This document shows, in pieces, positions 1 to 5,997 of a DNA stretch of 8,522 nucleotides (positions are counted from its first letter, which is position 1; every line of letters begins with the position of its first letter). Position numbers and translations under genes: made by a program. A model generated the notes under the pieces. That model was not told the origin of the DNA. It saw nothing but the letters and a program-made list of their open reading frames with translations, and searched no databases. Source of the stretch: Actinomycetota bacterium (lineage in GTDB: Bacteria > Actinomycetota > Actinomycetes > Nanopelagicales > Nanopelagicaceae); assembly GCA_947381255.1 (NCBI GenBank), contig CANCUC010000028.1, positions 1 through 8,522 on the forward strand, given 5' to 3'.

Positions 1-1917
1 TTTCCCCCAAGCCCAGAGTTTGTGGCTCAAGCCAATGCCCTGGCAGATCTCTACGAGGAGGCGGCTTCAGATCGCCTCGCCTTCTGGAGTAGACAAGCTG
101 ACTATTTACAGTGGGATAAGAAGTGGGATCAGGTCTTGGAGTGGGAAGCTCCGAATGCGAAATGGTTTCTCGGCGGAAAGATCAACGCCTCCTACAACTG
201 TCTTGACCGCCATGTCCTAGAAGGGCGTGGAGAGCGCATCGCTTTTCACTTCGAAGGCGAACCGGGTGATACTCGCACCATTACATATGCCCAGATGCTT
301 CACGATGTTAAGAAAGCCGCCAACGCACTTATAGAGCTCGGAGTTAAGGCCGGGGATCGTGTTGCTATTTACATGCCGATGATTCCGGAAGCTGCGGTTG
401 CGATGTTGGCTTGTGCGCGAATTGGTGCGGCGCACTCCGTCGTCTTTGGTGGGTTTAGTGCAGATGCGCTCATCAGTCGTATTCAAGATGCAGATGCAAC
501 GCTCGTGATTACCTCTGATGGTGGATTCCGTAAAGGTTCTGCATTTCCTCTCAAACCAGTTGTCGATGAGGCGCTCGCTGCTGGAAAGCACAATGTTAAA
601 AATGTTCTCGTTGTAAAACGTACCGGTCAAGAGACTCAGTGGAGTCAAGGTCGCGATATTTGGTGGCACGAGATTGTTGATCGCCAAAGTCCGAATCACA
701 TCGCGGAGAGCTTTGATTCCGAACAGATTCTCTTCATCTTGTATACCTCTGGCACAACTGCAAAACCAAAGGGAATTTTTCATACAACTGGTGGTTACCT
801 CACTCAAACTTCTTACACACATCGCGCGGTCTTTGATTTAAAACCAGAGAGTGATGTCTATTGGTGTACGGCCGATATCGGTTGGATCACTGGACACTCA
901 TATGTTGTCTACGGTCCAATGATTAATGGTGCAACACAGGTTATGTACGAGGGAACGCCAGACTCTCCAACCAAGCATCGTCTCTTCCAACTTATTGAAA
1001 AATATAGAGTTTCTATTCTCTACACCGCTCCAACTCTGATTCGTACCTGGATGAAATGGGGTGAAGAGTTCCCTGCAGATAGTGATTTAACCTCACTTCG
1101 TCTCCTTGGTTCAGTTGGTGAACCAATTAATCCAGAGGCGTGGATGTGGTACCGCGAAGTTATCGGTGGAGATCAATGTCCGATAGTTGACACCTGGTGG
1201 CAGACAGAAACCGGCGGGCTAATGATTTCGCCACTTCCTGGTGTTACAGCGACCAAGCCTGGTTCTGCGATGGCAGCGCTTCCTGGAATTAGCGCCAAAG
1301 TTTTAGATGATGAGGGCCGCGAAGTTTCAAATGGCCAAGGTGGTTATCTAGTACTCACAGAACCATGGCCTTCCATGTTACGTGGAGTATGGGGTGAACC
1401 CGAGCGTTATCAAGAGACGTATTGGTCGCGGTTTCCTGGAAAGTATTTCGCTGGTGATGGCGCGAAGTTAGATGATGACGGCGCAATTTGGCTGCTAGGT
1501 CGCGTTGATGATGTTATGAATGTTTCAGGTCACCGCATCTCAACGACAGAAGTTGAATCATCGCTTGTTTCACACCACAACGTTGCAGAGGCTGCTGTTG
1601 TAGGCGCAAACGATGCAATGACGGGTCAGGCGATTGTTGCCTTCGTAATTTTGCGTGGAGGAATTCCAAGTGAGAGTGGCGAAGAGTTAATTAAGGATTT
1701 GAAGGCGCATGTCACCAAAGAAATTGGTGCGATTGCAAGACCAAAGCAGATTCTTGTCGTGAATGAATTACCAAAGACTCGCAGTGGAAAGATTATGCGT
1801 CGCTTGCTCCGTGACGTTGCGGAGAATCGAGCTGTTGGAGATTCGACAACACTCGCCGATCCAAATGTTATGAAGTTAATAGGTGAAGGTTTGCAGAGCG
1901 GTAAATCGGAAGATTAA
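1..1917 (+). CDS. acs: Acetyl-CoA synthetase (AMP-forming), 5'-truncated by window edge
   Basis: Makes acetyl-CoA from acetate, ATP and CoA through an acetyl-adenylate in the cytoplasm. Adenylate-forming family motifs appear in order: the phosphate-binding YTSGTTAKPKG (742-774), DTWWQTETGG (1189-1218), the GDGAKLDDDG region (from 1453), the hinge and CoA region RVDDVMNVSGHR (1501-1536), and the C-terminal PKTRSGKIMRR. The lysine at 1789-1791 in that last motif is the catalytic residue that protein acetyltransferases silence in known Acs enzymes. The frame is open from base 1 and the first residues, FPPSPEFVAQAN, already match the Acs N-terminal region. The GTG at 22 is therefore not the true start, and only about 10-20 residues should be missing. 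The stop codon abuts the stop of the convergent gene with no spacer. A propionyl-CoA synthetase is a less likely alternative. Confidence 0.96.
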   Translation, partial: FPPSPEFVAQANALADLYEEAASDRLAFWSRQADYLQWDKKWDQVLEWEAPNAKWFLGGKINASYNCLDRHVLEGRGERIAFHFEGEPGDTRTITYAQMLHDVKKAANALIELGVKAGDRVAIYMPMIPEAAVAMLACARIGAAHSVVFGGFSADALISRIQDADATLVITSDGGFRKGSAFPLKPVVDEALAAGKHNVKNVLVVKRTGQETQWSQGRDIWWHEIVDRQSPNHIAESFDSEQILFILYTSGTTAKPKGIFHTTGGYLTQTSYTHRAVFDLKPESDVYWCTADIGWITGHSYVVYGPMINGATQVMYEGTPDSPTKHRLFQLIEKYRVSILYTAPTLIRTWMKWGEEFPADSDLTSLRLLGSVGEPINPEAWMWYREVIGGDQCPIVDTWWQTETGGLMISPLPGVTATKPGSAMAALPGISAKVLDDEGREVSNGQGGYLVLTEPWPSMLRGVWGEPERYQETYWSRFPGKYFAGDGAKLDDDGAIWLLGRVDDVMNVSGHRISTTEVESSLVSHHNVAEAAVVGANDAMTGQAIVAFVILRGGIPSESGEELIKDLKAHVTKEIGAIARPKQILVVNELPKTRSGKIMRRLLRDVAENRAVGDSTTLADPNVMKLIGEGLQSGKSED

Positions 1918-2250
1918 TTAGTCGTCAGCGCCTTCTGCTTCCGGAGTCGTATGGATTGTTTTTGATGCATGTGTGCCCTTGCGAACTCCATCATCATTAA
2001 TTCCCCCGCCATCACCACGAGCTCCACCTGAAATTTGGGGCTTAGCTCCTGCAGCGGTTGTTGCTACCCAGACCAACTTGCCGCTCAGTACCTTGGTACA
2101 GGTATATGACTTTCCAGAGATTTTTGTGGTTGATGCCGCCTTGGTACAAAGCCCGCCAGCTGTCACCTTCGTTGCTGCTTGCGCACCCGTCCCGGAGATT
2201 GCAGAAATCAGAAGAACCGCGACAACGCTGGCTAGGGCTTTTCTTTTCAT
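1918..2250 (-). CDS. Small secreted two-cysteine protein, function unknown
   Basis: 110-residue protein with an N-terminal signal peptide (MKRK, then a hydrophobic stretch, likely cleavage after AQA at residue 25). A compact core follows with Cys35 and Cys51 in the pattern G-G-L-C-T-K ... Y-T-C-T-K ... G-K-L-V-W, probably one disulfide. From about residue 66 the tail is rich in Gly, Asp and Thr and looks disordered. I recognise the core from memory as a short module common in secreted proteins of streamlined actinobacteria, but I know of no function. An in-frame ATG at 2292 would add 14 residues. I chose the ATG at 2250 because it gives a clean signal peptide, sits six bases after a TACGAT promoter hexamer, and leaves the upstream inverted repeat outside the gene. 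It converges on acs with zero spacing. Confidence 0.75.
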   Translation of the reverse strand: MKRKALASVVAVLLISAISGTGAQAATKVTAGGLCTKAASTTKISGKSYTCTKVLSGKLVWVATTAAGAKPQISGGARGDGGGINDDGVRKGTHASKTIHTTPEAEGADD

Positions 2251-2256
2251 AAGAGA

Positions 2257-2262
2257 ATCGTA
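2257..2262 (-). promoter_or_regulatory. Predicted -10 element of a leaderless promoter (TACGAT)
   Basis: TACGAT on the minus strand fits the TANNNT consensus and is followed by six bases (tctctt) and then the ATG at 2250. That spacing puts the transcription start on the start codon. There is no Shine-Dalgarno sequence in between and no convincing -35 box. It resembles the sites before nth, crp and the 4802-5938 gene. Confidence 0.5.
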
Positions 2263-2272
2263 GGGTTTGAGG

Positions 2273-2310
2273 CTGAGAACTTTCTGACTCATACCTGAGA
2301 GAAAGTTCAG
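2273..2310. terminator. Imperfect 15-bp inverted repeat after the nth-tlpA-cvpA operon
   Basis: Read on the plus strand, the left arm is CTGA(2273-2276), bulge GA, ACTTTCT(2279-2285), bulge GA, CTCA(2288-2291). The loop is TACC. The right arm TGAG-AGAAAGT-TCAG (2296-2310) pairs with all three left segments, giving 15 base pairs and two GA bulges. It begins 12 bases after the cvpA stop, which suits a transcription terminator for that operon. No U-rich tract follows on the minus strand, so a non-canonical terminator or a regulatory site for the 1918-2250 gene are both possible. Confidence 0.45.
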
Positions 2311-2322
2311 AATCTCGAAACT

Positions 2323-2805
2323 TTAGTGAAGTTGCTGCTGCGCCCGTTTGGTGAGATCGGTGATGATCGAGGGAGCTGCTTCATTTAACTTCTGATAGAT
2401 CTGGCTCTTTGGAATATTGGAGTGCGCCCAACCCCACGGAGTTATGAGCAAGAGGTGGGCGAAGATCAGCAGACCAACGAGTGCCCGCACGAGTGAGAAA
2501 GCGGCGCCGAGAAGAGAGTCCAGCCACTTAAATGGTCCGAAGAGAACCTTGGAGTGAAAGAGTTTCCCAATCCTTCCGAGGAGTGCCTCACCAATCGCCG
2601 AGGTGATAGTGACTGCGAAGAAGAGGTAGAAGAATTTTGAAACCCCGTGGGAGTGAAAGTAGTGCAGGCCAAGTGCCAGCCCGGCAAGTCCCCCGCCGAT
2701 ATAACCCAGCACGCTGAAGATTGTGGAGAGAAAACCGGCTTTATAACCTTGAATGAAGCCAAACAGGGCTACAACGATAAAAACTAGATCGACCCAATTC
2801 TTCAT
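2323..2805 (-). CDS. CvpA-family membrane protein (MarP-like without a protease domain)
   Basis: 160-residue integral membrane protein with about four hydrophobic segments (roughly residues 4-22, 26-48, 56-76 and 97-121). CvpA/colicin V production features are visible: an N-terminal Asp in the first segment, a Gly-rich second segment, and WLDSLLGAAFSLVRALVGLL-type sequence in the last. In many actinobacteria the gene at this position, marP, joins this membrane domain to a periplasmic trypsin-like serine protease. Here the protein stops after a short amphipathic tail and no protease sequence follows. Its ATG overlaps the tlpA stop in ATGA, and AAGGTGA (2810-2816) serves as ribosome binding site, so translation should be coupled. 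The role is unknown. Family members are implicated in envelope stress and secretion; MarP itself in acid resistance. Confidence 0.85.
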   Translation of the reverse strand: MKNWVDLVFIVVALFGFIQGYKAGFLSTIFSVLGYIGGGLAGLALGLHYFHSHGVSKFFYLFFAVTITSAIGEALLGRIGKLFHSKVLFGPFKWLDSLLGAAFSLVRALVGLLIFAHLLLITPWGWAHSNIPKSQIYQKLNEAAPSIITDLTKRAQQQLH

Positions 2806-3326
2806 AGCTTCACCTTGAGATATTTTGTAACCTCAGATTTCAATTGAGCTGTTGAGGTGATGAGACCGATCTGCTTGTAAACAACTTTTCCTTGAGCATC
2901 GATGAACCAGGTGACCGGAACTCCCAAGCCGAAGATACCTCTGGTCACGCTTGTCACATCAAAGAGAATTGGCCAGGTCATCTTCTTCTTGAGTACGAAA
3001 TCCCTACCCGCTTGCATATTTCGCTCTTCCACATCAATCCCGATAATGGCCACCTTGTGCAGCGCCTGCAGATCCAGAAAGTGCGGGATCTCTTGATTAC
3101 ACGGTTCACACCACGAGCCAAAAACGTTGACGACAACTGGTCCCTTAATGCTTTGATAGATCACCTTTGATTTGTTATCTAGGCAAGGCAGAGAGATTCC
3201 TTTGGTTATCGTTTTATTTGTTGTGATCGAGGAACAACTTGCGACTGCGCCGGAGGATGCATGAGCAGCATTGGGAGAGAGAAGAGCAAAGAGAGTAATA
3301 AAGATAAGCGGAAGATTGCGCTTCAC
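2802..3326 (-). CDS. Exported TlpA/ResA-like thiol-disulfide oxidoreductase
   Basis: 174 residues with a signal peptide or membrane anchor (hydrophobic residues 5-18, possible cleavage after AHA at 23) and a thioredoxin fold. The active site is WCEPC (Trp72, Cys73, Cys76) and the cis-proline loop is GVPVTW (Pro137), as in TlpA/ResA reductases acting outside the cytoplasmic membrane. Extra cysteines 31 and 48 could form a structural disulfide. V-A-S-C at 28-31 resembles a lipobox but lies about ten residues past the hydrophobic core, so lipidation is doubtful. The start is GTG, overlapping the nth stop as GTGA, with a TGAGGA-like ribosome binding site seven bases upstream inside nth. It is the middle gene of nth-tlpA-cvpA. 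Likely substrates are exported cysteine proteins or apocytochrome c; none is shown by the sequence. Confidence 0.88.
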   Translation of the reverse strand: MKRNLPLIFITLFALLSPNAAHASSGAVASCSSITTNKTITKGISLPCLDNKSKVIYQSIKGPVVVNVFGSWCEPCNQEIPHFLDLQALHKVAIIGIDVEERNMQAGRDFVLKKKMTWPILFDVTSVTRGIFGLGVPVTWFIDAQGKVVYKQIGLITSTAQLKSEVTKYLKVKL

Positions 3327-4024
3327 CTAAAATCCTCATCTCCCTTAACTAATTGCAGAGCCTTCATCTTATCCATTTCACCAATCCCATATGAGGGACA
3401 GAGTTTGGCAAGAGGACATGCTCCGCAAGCGGGTTTCCGTGAGTGACAGATGCGACGACCATGCCAAATCAATCGCTGTGAGAGATTGGTCCACTCTTTT
3501 TCAGTAATTAATTCACCCACTTCGCGCTCAACGACAACTGGATCCTCTGATTCGCTCCAGCCAAATCTCCTACTTAATCTTCCAAAGTGAGTATCGACGG
3601 TGATACCTGGAATTCCGAAAGCGTGACCCAGAACTACATTTGCGGTTTTTCTCCCAACGCCAGGAAGAGTTATCAATTCTTCTAGATCGGCTGGAACCTG
3701 TGAGCTGTACTCAGTCACCAAACGTTCACTGAGCGCTTTGATATTTGCCGATTTCGTTCGAAAGAAACCGAGGGGATGGATGATCTCTTCTAACTCCAGT
3801 TGCGCGGCACCTGCCATCTTTCGCGGCGTTCCATATTTTTTAAAGAGTAGTGGAGTTACCTGATTAACTCGCTTATCGGTGCACTGCGCAGAGAGAACTG
3901 TCGCGACCAGTAATTGGAATGGCGTCTTGAAATCGAGTTCACATTCCACATCCGGATATCGCTTTGTCAGGGCTCGATAGATGGCGCGCGCCTCTTGGCG
4001 CTGTTGATCTAAGGTTTCGCGCAC
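3323..4024 (-). CDS. nth: Endonuclease III, DNA glycosylase/AP lyase
   Basis: Removes oxidised pyrimidines in base excision repair and cuts the resulting abasic site. The 233-residue protein has the helix-hairpin-helix LPGVGRKTANVV (residues 120-131) with catalytic Lys126, and VDTHFGR with catalytic Asp144. The C-terminal [4Fe-4S] cluster loop has Cys193-X6-Cys200-X2-Cys203-X5-Cys209. All catalytic and cluster residues are present and the length is normal. The start is GTG at 4024; an in-frame TAG lies at 4034-4036 with no other start codon between, which fixes the start. There is no usable Shine-Dalgarno spacing, and TAGGCT six bases upstream suggests a leaderless message. It is the first gene of the operon and divergent from crp. 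Confidence 0.96.
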   Translation of the reverse strand: MRETLDQQRQEARAIYRALTKRYPDVECELDFKTPFQLLVATVLSAQCTDKRVNQVTPLLFKKYGTPRKMAGAAQLELEEIIHPLGFFRTKSANIKALSERLVTEYSSQVPADLEELITLPGVGRKTANVVLGHAFGIPGITVDTHFGRLSRRFGWSESEDPVVVEREVGELITEKEWTNLSQRLIWHGRRICHSRKPACGACPLAKLCPSYGIGEMDKMKALQLVKGDEDFR

Positions 4025-4030
4025 CTCTAA

Positions 4031-4036
4031 AGCCTA
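4031..4036 (-). promoter_or_regulatory. Predicted -10 element of the nth operon promoter (TAGGCT)
   Basis: TAGGCT on the minus strand is followed by six bases (ttagag) and then the GTG start at 4024. The -10 includes the in-frame TAG stop that limits nth upstream, so the message would begin on the start codon. No clear -35 box is visible. It shares a 71-bp divergent spacer with the crp promoter. Confidence 0.5.
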
Positions 4037-4059
4037 CGGGAAAGTGAAAGTTCAGCGGG

Positions 4060-4089
4060 TTGGAGCCTTGGCATTTGAGGTTGTAGGGT
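4060..4089 (+). promoter_or_regulatory. Predicted crp promoter (-35 TTGGAG, -10 TAGGGT)
   Basis: TAGGGT at 4084-4089 lies six bases (ctgctt) before the GTG at 4096, the same geometry as the nth promoter on the other strand. A weak -35 candidate TTGGAG at 4060-4065 is spaced 18 bases away. The AGGG could alternatively act as a Shine-Dalgarno sequence seven bases from the GTG, so leaderless initiation is less certain here. TGTGA at 4095-4099 looks like one half of a Crp site, but the matching TCACA half is missing. Confidence 0.45.
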
Positions 4090-4095
4090 CTGCTT

Positions 4096-4785
4096 GTGAC
4101 CCAAAAAGATGACGATCTCATCATCCGCAAAGCCCCACTATTTAGCGCCCTTGACGATGAAGCTGCGCATGAATTGCGCCAATCGATGGTTGCGCTCAAA
4201 CTCAATAAGGGACAGGTCCTCTTTAAAGAGGGACAAGATGGCGATCGCCTTTACGTAGTCGTACACGGCAAGATCAAGCTGGGTACCACAAGCGCTGATG
4301 GCCGCGAAAATTTACTTTCAATTCTTGGACCTGGCGAAATGTTTGGAGAACTTTCACTCTTTGATCCAGAGCCCCGCACATCCACTGCGACTGCAGTAAC
4401 AGATGCAAAGTTAGTTTCACTCGCACATGAAGCCGTTATTGGGTTAGTAACTTCAAACCCACAAACTTCGCTAGAACTTCTTCGTCGTTTGGCTCAACGC
4501 TTACGTAAGTCAAATGAAATTTTGGCAGATCTAGTCTTTGCAGATGTCCCAGGACGCGTTGCGAAGGCAATCATGGATCTTGGAGAACGCTTTGGAGTGC
4601 AGAAGGATGATGGATTACACGTTAATCACGATCTCACTCAAGAAGAATTGGCACAACTCGTTGGCGCATCACGAGAAACTGTAAATAAAGCGCTAGCTGA
4701 CTTCGCTGCACGCGGTTGGGTAAAGCTTGAACCGCGCGCTGTACTCGTTACAGATGTTGAACGAATTACAAAGCGCGGTCGCTAA
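4096..4785 (+). CDS. crp: Crp/GlxR-type cAMP-responsive transcription regulator
   Basis: 229 residues. An N-terminal cyclic-nucleotide-binding domain (about 10-125) has the phosphate-binding cassette FGELSLFDPEPRTS (83-96) with Glu85, Arg94 and Thr95, and a dimerisation helix (about 125-150) follows. A winged helix-turn-helix then carries LTQEELAQLVGASRETVNKAL (180-200). The sequence closely resembles actinobacterial Crp/GlxR, including DVPGRVAK and the recognition helix SRETVNK, so it should bind TGTGA-N6-TCACA-like sites as a dimer. These regulators control carbon metabolism, including acetate use, in relatives. GTG start. It is transcribed alone, divergent from nth and convergent with the 4802-5938 gene across a 16-base spacer. 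Confidence 0.95.
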   Translation: MTQKDDDLIIRKAPLFSALDDEAAHELRQSMVALKLNKGQVLFKEGQDGDRLYVVVHGKIKLGTTSADGRENLLSILGPGEMFGELSLFDPEPRTSTATAVTDAKLVSLAHEAVIGLVTSNPQTSLELLRRLAQRLRKSNEILADLVFADVPGRVAKAIMDLGERFGVQKDDGLHVNHDLTQEELAQLVGASRETVNKALADFAARGWVKLEPRAVLVTDVERITKRGR

Positions 4786-4801
4786 CTTCTTCTTCTATTA
4801 A

Positions 4802-5938
4802 TCAGCCTGTGATTGAGCAGGCTGCTCCTGTTGCCAATCCGGTCGCTGTAACCAAATTATTTGCCAACCAGTTCTGCTGAATCAAGTACTTAATTGATCC
4901 TAGGGTCACGTTGTACTTGGCAGTTCCGACTGTTGATGTGGTTCCAAAGGTCCATGCGCACTTGTCAGCATTCTCTGAACCAACTGAGTCATACCAAGCG
5001 TTGAGGAATGGATCTGTAATTGTTTCATCGATCTCATGGGTAAGAACGCTGGCCATTGCGTCAAGTGAGACGCTGTTATTTGGAGATACAAGTTGCGCTG
5101 AACAAGCGTTGTAATAGGTAGATGTGAAATCTTGAATGGCGATGTACTGAACATTCTTCAAGGATGAAGTTGTTCCATATGTGTGCCAGCCACAGTATTT
5201 AGTTCCAAATCCACTCGTGAGGCGGGTGGTCTTTGCGCCGATATAGATGTAGATCGGTGAAGTGCCTGCAGGAACGATGGTTGGGTGGGTGGAGATAAAG
5301 GAGTTGATATCGGTAGCTACATTTGCATCACTGACAGATGTTGCAGTTGGCGCAGTTACCGCGGTGTTTGTCACCCAACGAAGTGAAGGAACGGCCTTCG
5401 CCTTGGTGGTGAAGTAAAGAGAGTTTGTGTTTAAGACGTGACCCGCTGCAGAGATTGGATTTGAAACTCCGCTTCCGAGTGAGGTCACGATATTTCCAAG
5501 GATTGAATTCCAGGTCGTGATATCTGCCGGTGCCCATGCGCCAACCCACACAGGGATCAATGAAATCGATCCAGTCATGGTGATGCATGTTCCGTGACAG
5601 GTGATCGGAGCAGCAGCTGCGCCTCCAACGACATATTTCGCGGTAGCTCCACCTTGGTTGAGTGAAGCGGCGAGTCCGCGCAACCATGTGGTGTCGCTAT
5701 TGTCTTGATCGCTATTCGTGCTTGGCGATGAGGTGGTGGCAGCTGAAGAGCCGCCCTTTACGAGATCTTGCCAGTTGCGGATCGGGAATCCATTTGAGCG
5801 AATTCCGGTGTACTGGAAGTTCTCACTGCTCTTGCCCCCCTCATTTGATTGGCTCGACTGGTCGGCATGAACCGGAACCAATGAGGCCATAGAGAGAGCT
5901 AGAACTGAGCATGCCAAAAGAGAGCGTCGAAGAATCAT
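4802..5938 (-). CDS. Secreted EXORDIUM / phosphate-induced-protein-1-like protein with HExxE motif
   Basis: 378 residues with a twin-Arg-containing n-region, hydrophobic stretch and likely cleavage after VHA (residue 25). A low-complexity Ser/Thr/Asp linker spans about 62-83 and a globular domain about 100-378. Resemblance to plant EXORDIUM proteins rests on ISLIPVWVGAW followed by a helix and IVTSL (126-153), YCGWHTYG (248-255), SPNNSVSLDAMASVL (285-299), TDPFLNAWYD (308-317), DKCAWTFG (325-332), and a final YLIQQNW before the last cysteine. Unlike the plant form it has H301-E302-x-x-E305 before TDP, which could bind metal. Six cysteines remain after the signal (114, 118, 249, 279, 327, 374), enough for three disulfides. 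C10 in LLAC resembles a lipobox but has too short a hydrophobic region before it. It has its own leaderless promoter. The family link is from memory; the function is unknown. Confidence 0.62.
   Translation of the reverse strand: MILRRSLLACSVLALSMASLVPVHADQSSQSNEGGKSSENFQYTGIRSNGFPIRNWQDLVKGGSSAATTSSPSTNSDQDNSDTTWLRGLAASLNQGGATAKYVVGGAAAAPITCHGTCITMTGSISLIPVWVGAWAPADITTWNSILGNIVTSLGSGVSNPISAAGHVLNTNSLYFTTKAKAVPSLRWVTNTAVTAPTATSVSDANVATDINSFISTHPTIVPAGTSPIYIYIGAKTTRLTSGFGTKYCGWHTYGTTSSLKNVQYIAIQDFTSTYYNACSAQLVSPNNSVSLDAMASVLTHEIDETITDPFLNAWYDSVGSENADKCAWTFGTTSTVGTAKYNVTLGSIKYLIQQNWLANNLVTATGLATGAACSITG
4803..4824. terminator. 7-bp inverted repeat between convergent crp and the EXORDIUM-like gene
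   Basis: CAGCCTG (4803-4809), an eight-base spacer and CAGGCTG (4818-4824) form a perfect 7-bp stem. It overlaps the last codons of the 4802-5938 gene and lies 17 bases past the crp stop, so it could end either transcript. Neither side has a strong U tract, which keeps confidence low. Confidence 0.3.
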
Positions 5939-5944
5939 ATAAAG

Positions 5945-5950
5945 AGTCTA
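5945..5950 (-). promoter_or_regulatory. Predicted -10 element of a leaderless promoter (TAGACT)
   Basis: TAGACT on the minus strand, then six bases (ctttat), then the ATG at 5938. No Shine-Dalgarno sequence fits between. There is no good -35 hexamer; the region where it would lie is occupied by the inverted repeat at 5956-5976. Confidence 0.5.
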
Positions 5951-5955
5951 ACAAT

Positions 5956-5976
5956 GAGTAGATAGGACATCTACTC
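5956..5976. promoter_or_regulatory. Perfect 8-bp inverted repeat (operator or terminator)
   Basis: GAGTAGAT (5956-5963), loop AGGAC, ATCTACTC (5969-5976). Relative to the predicted start at 5938 it covers about -18 to -38, where a dimeric regulator would block or replace -35 recognition. It also lies 21 bases past the ridA stop, followed on the minus strand by a moderately T-rich stretch, so it could equally terminate the yqeY-DUF4177-ridA transcript. The sequence alone does not decide. Confidence 0.5.
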
Positions 5977-5997
5977 GAAGGCTCTCGTGGAGCGGTT

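Noticed and set aside
217..822. Minus-strand open frame of about 200 codons inside acs
   Set aside because: It lies wholly opposite a strongly conserved enzyme and its translation shows no domain or coherent composition, so it is a shadow frame.
22..1917. GTG at 22 as the start of acetyl-CoA synthetase
   Set aside because: The frame is open to base 1 and the seven preceding residues (FPPSPEF) match the conserved Acs N-terminal region, so the gene starts outside the window.
1918..2292. ATG at 2292 as the start of the small secreted protein
   Set aside because: It would put 14 polar residues before the signal peptide, falls in the loop of the stem-loop, and ignores the TACGAT-N6-ATG arrangement at 2250.
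2301..4055. Shared 10-mer GAAAGTTCAG at 2301-2310 and 4046-4055 as a regulatory repeat
   Set aside because: Only two copies, in different contexts (stem arm and divergent promoter), and the stem arm already explains the first; likely chance.
4040..4110. A full Crp operator controlling crp or nth
   Set aside because: Only a single TGTGA half-site (4095-4099) is present; the TCACA half at the expected distance is missing.
5328..5687. Open frame of 119 codons within the EXORDIUM-like gene
   Set aside because: Out-of-frame shadow rich in Arg, Trp and His with no ribosome binding site or family resemblance.
5880..5938. Lipoprotein signal (L-L-A-C at residues 7-10) in the EXORDIUM-like protein
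   Set aside because: Only a few residues lie between the charged start and the cysteine, and the hydrophobic stretch continues after it to a normal VHA cleavage site.
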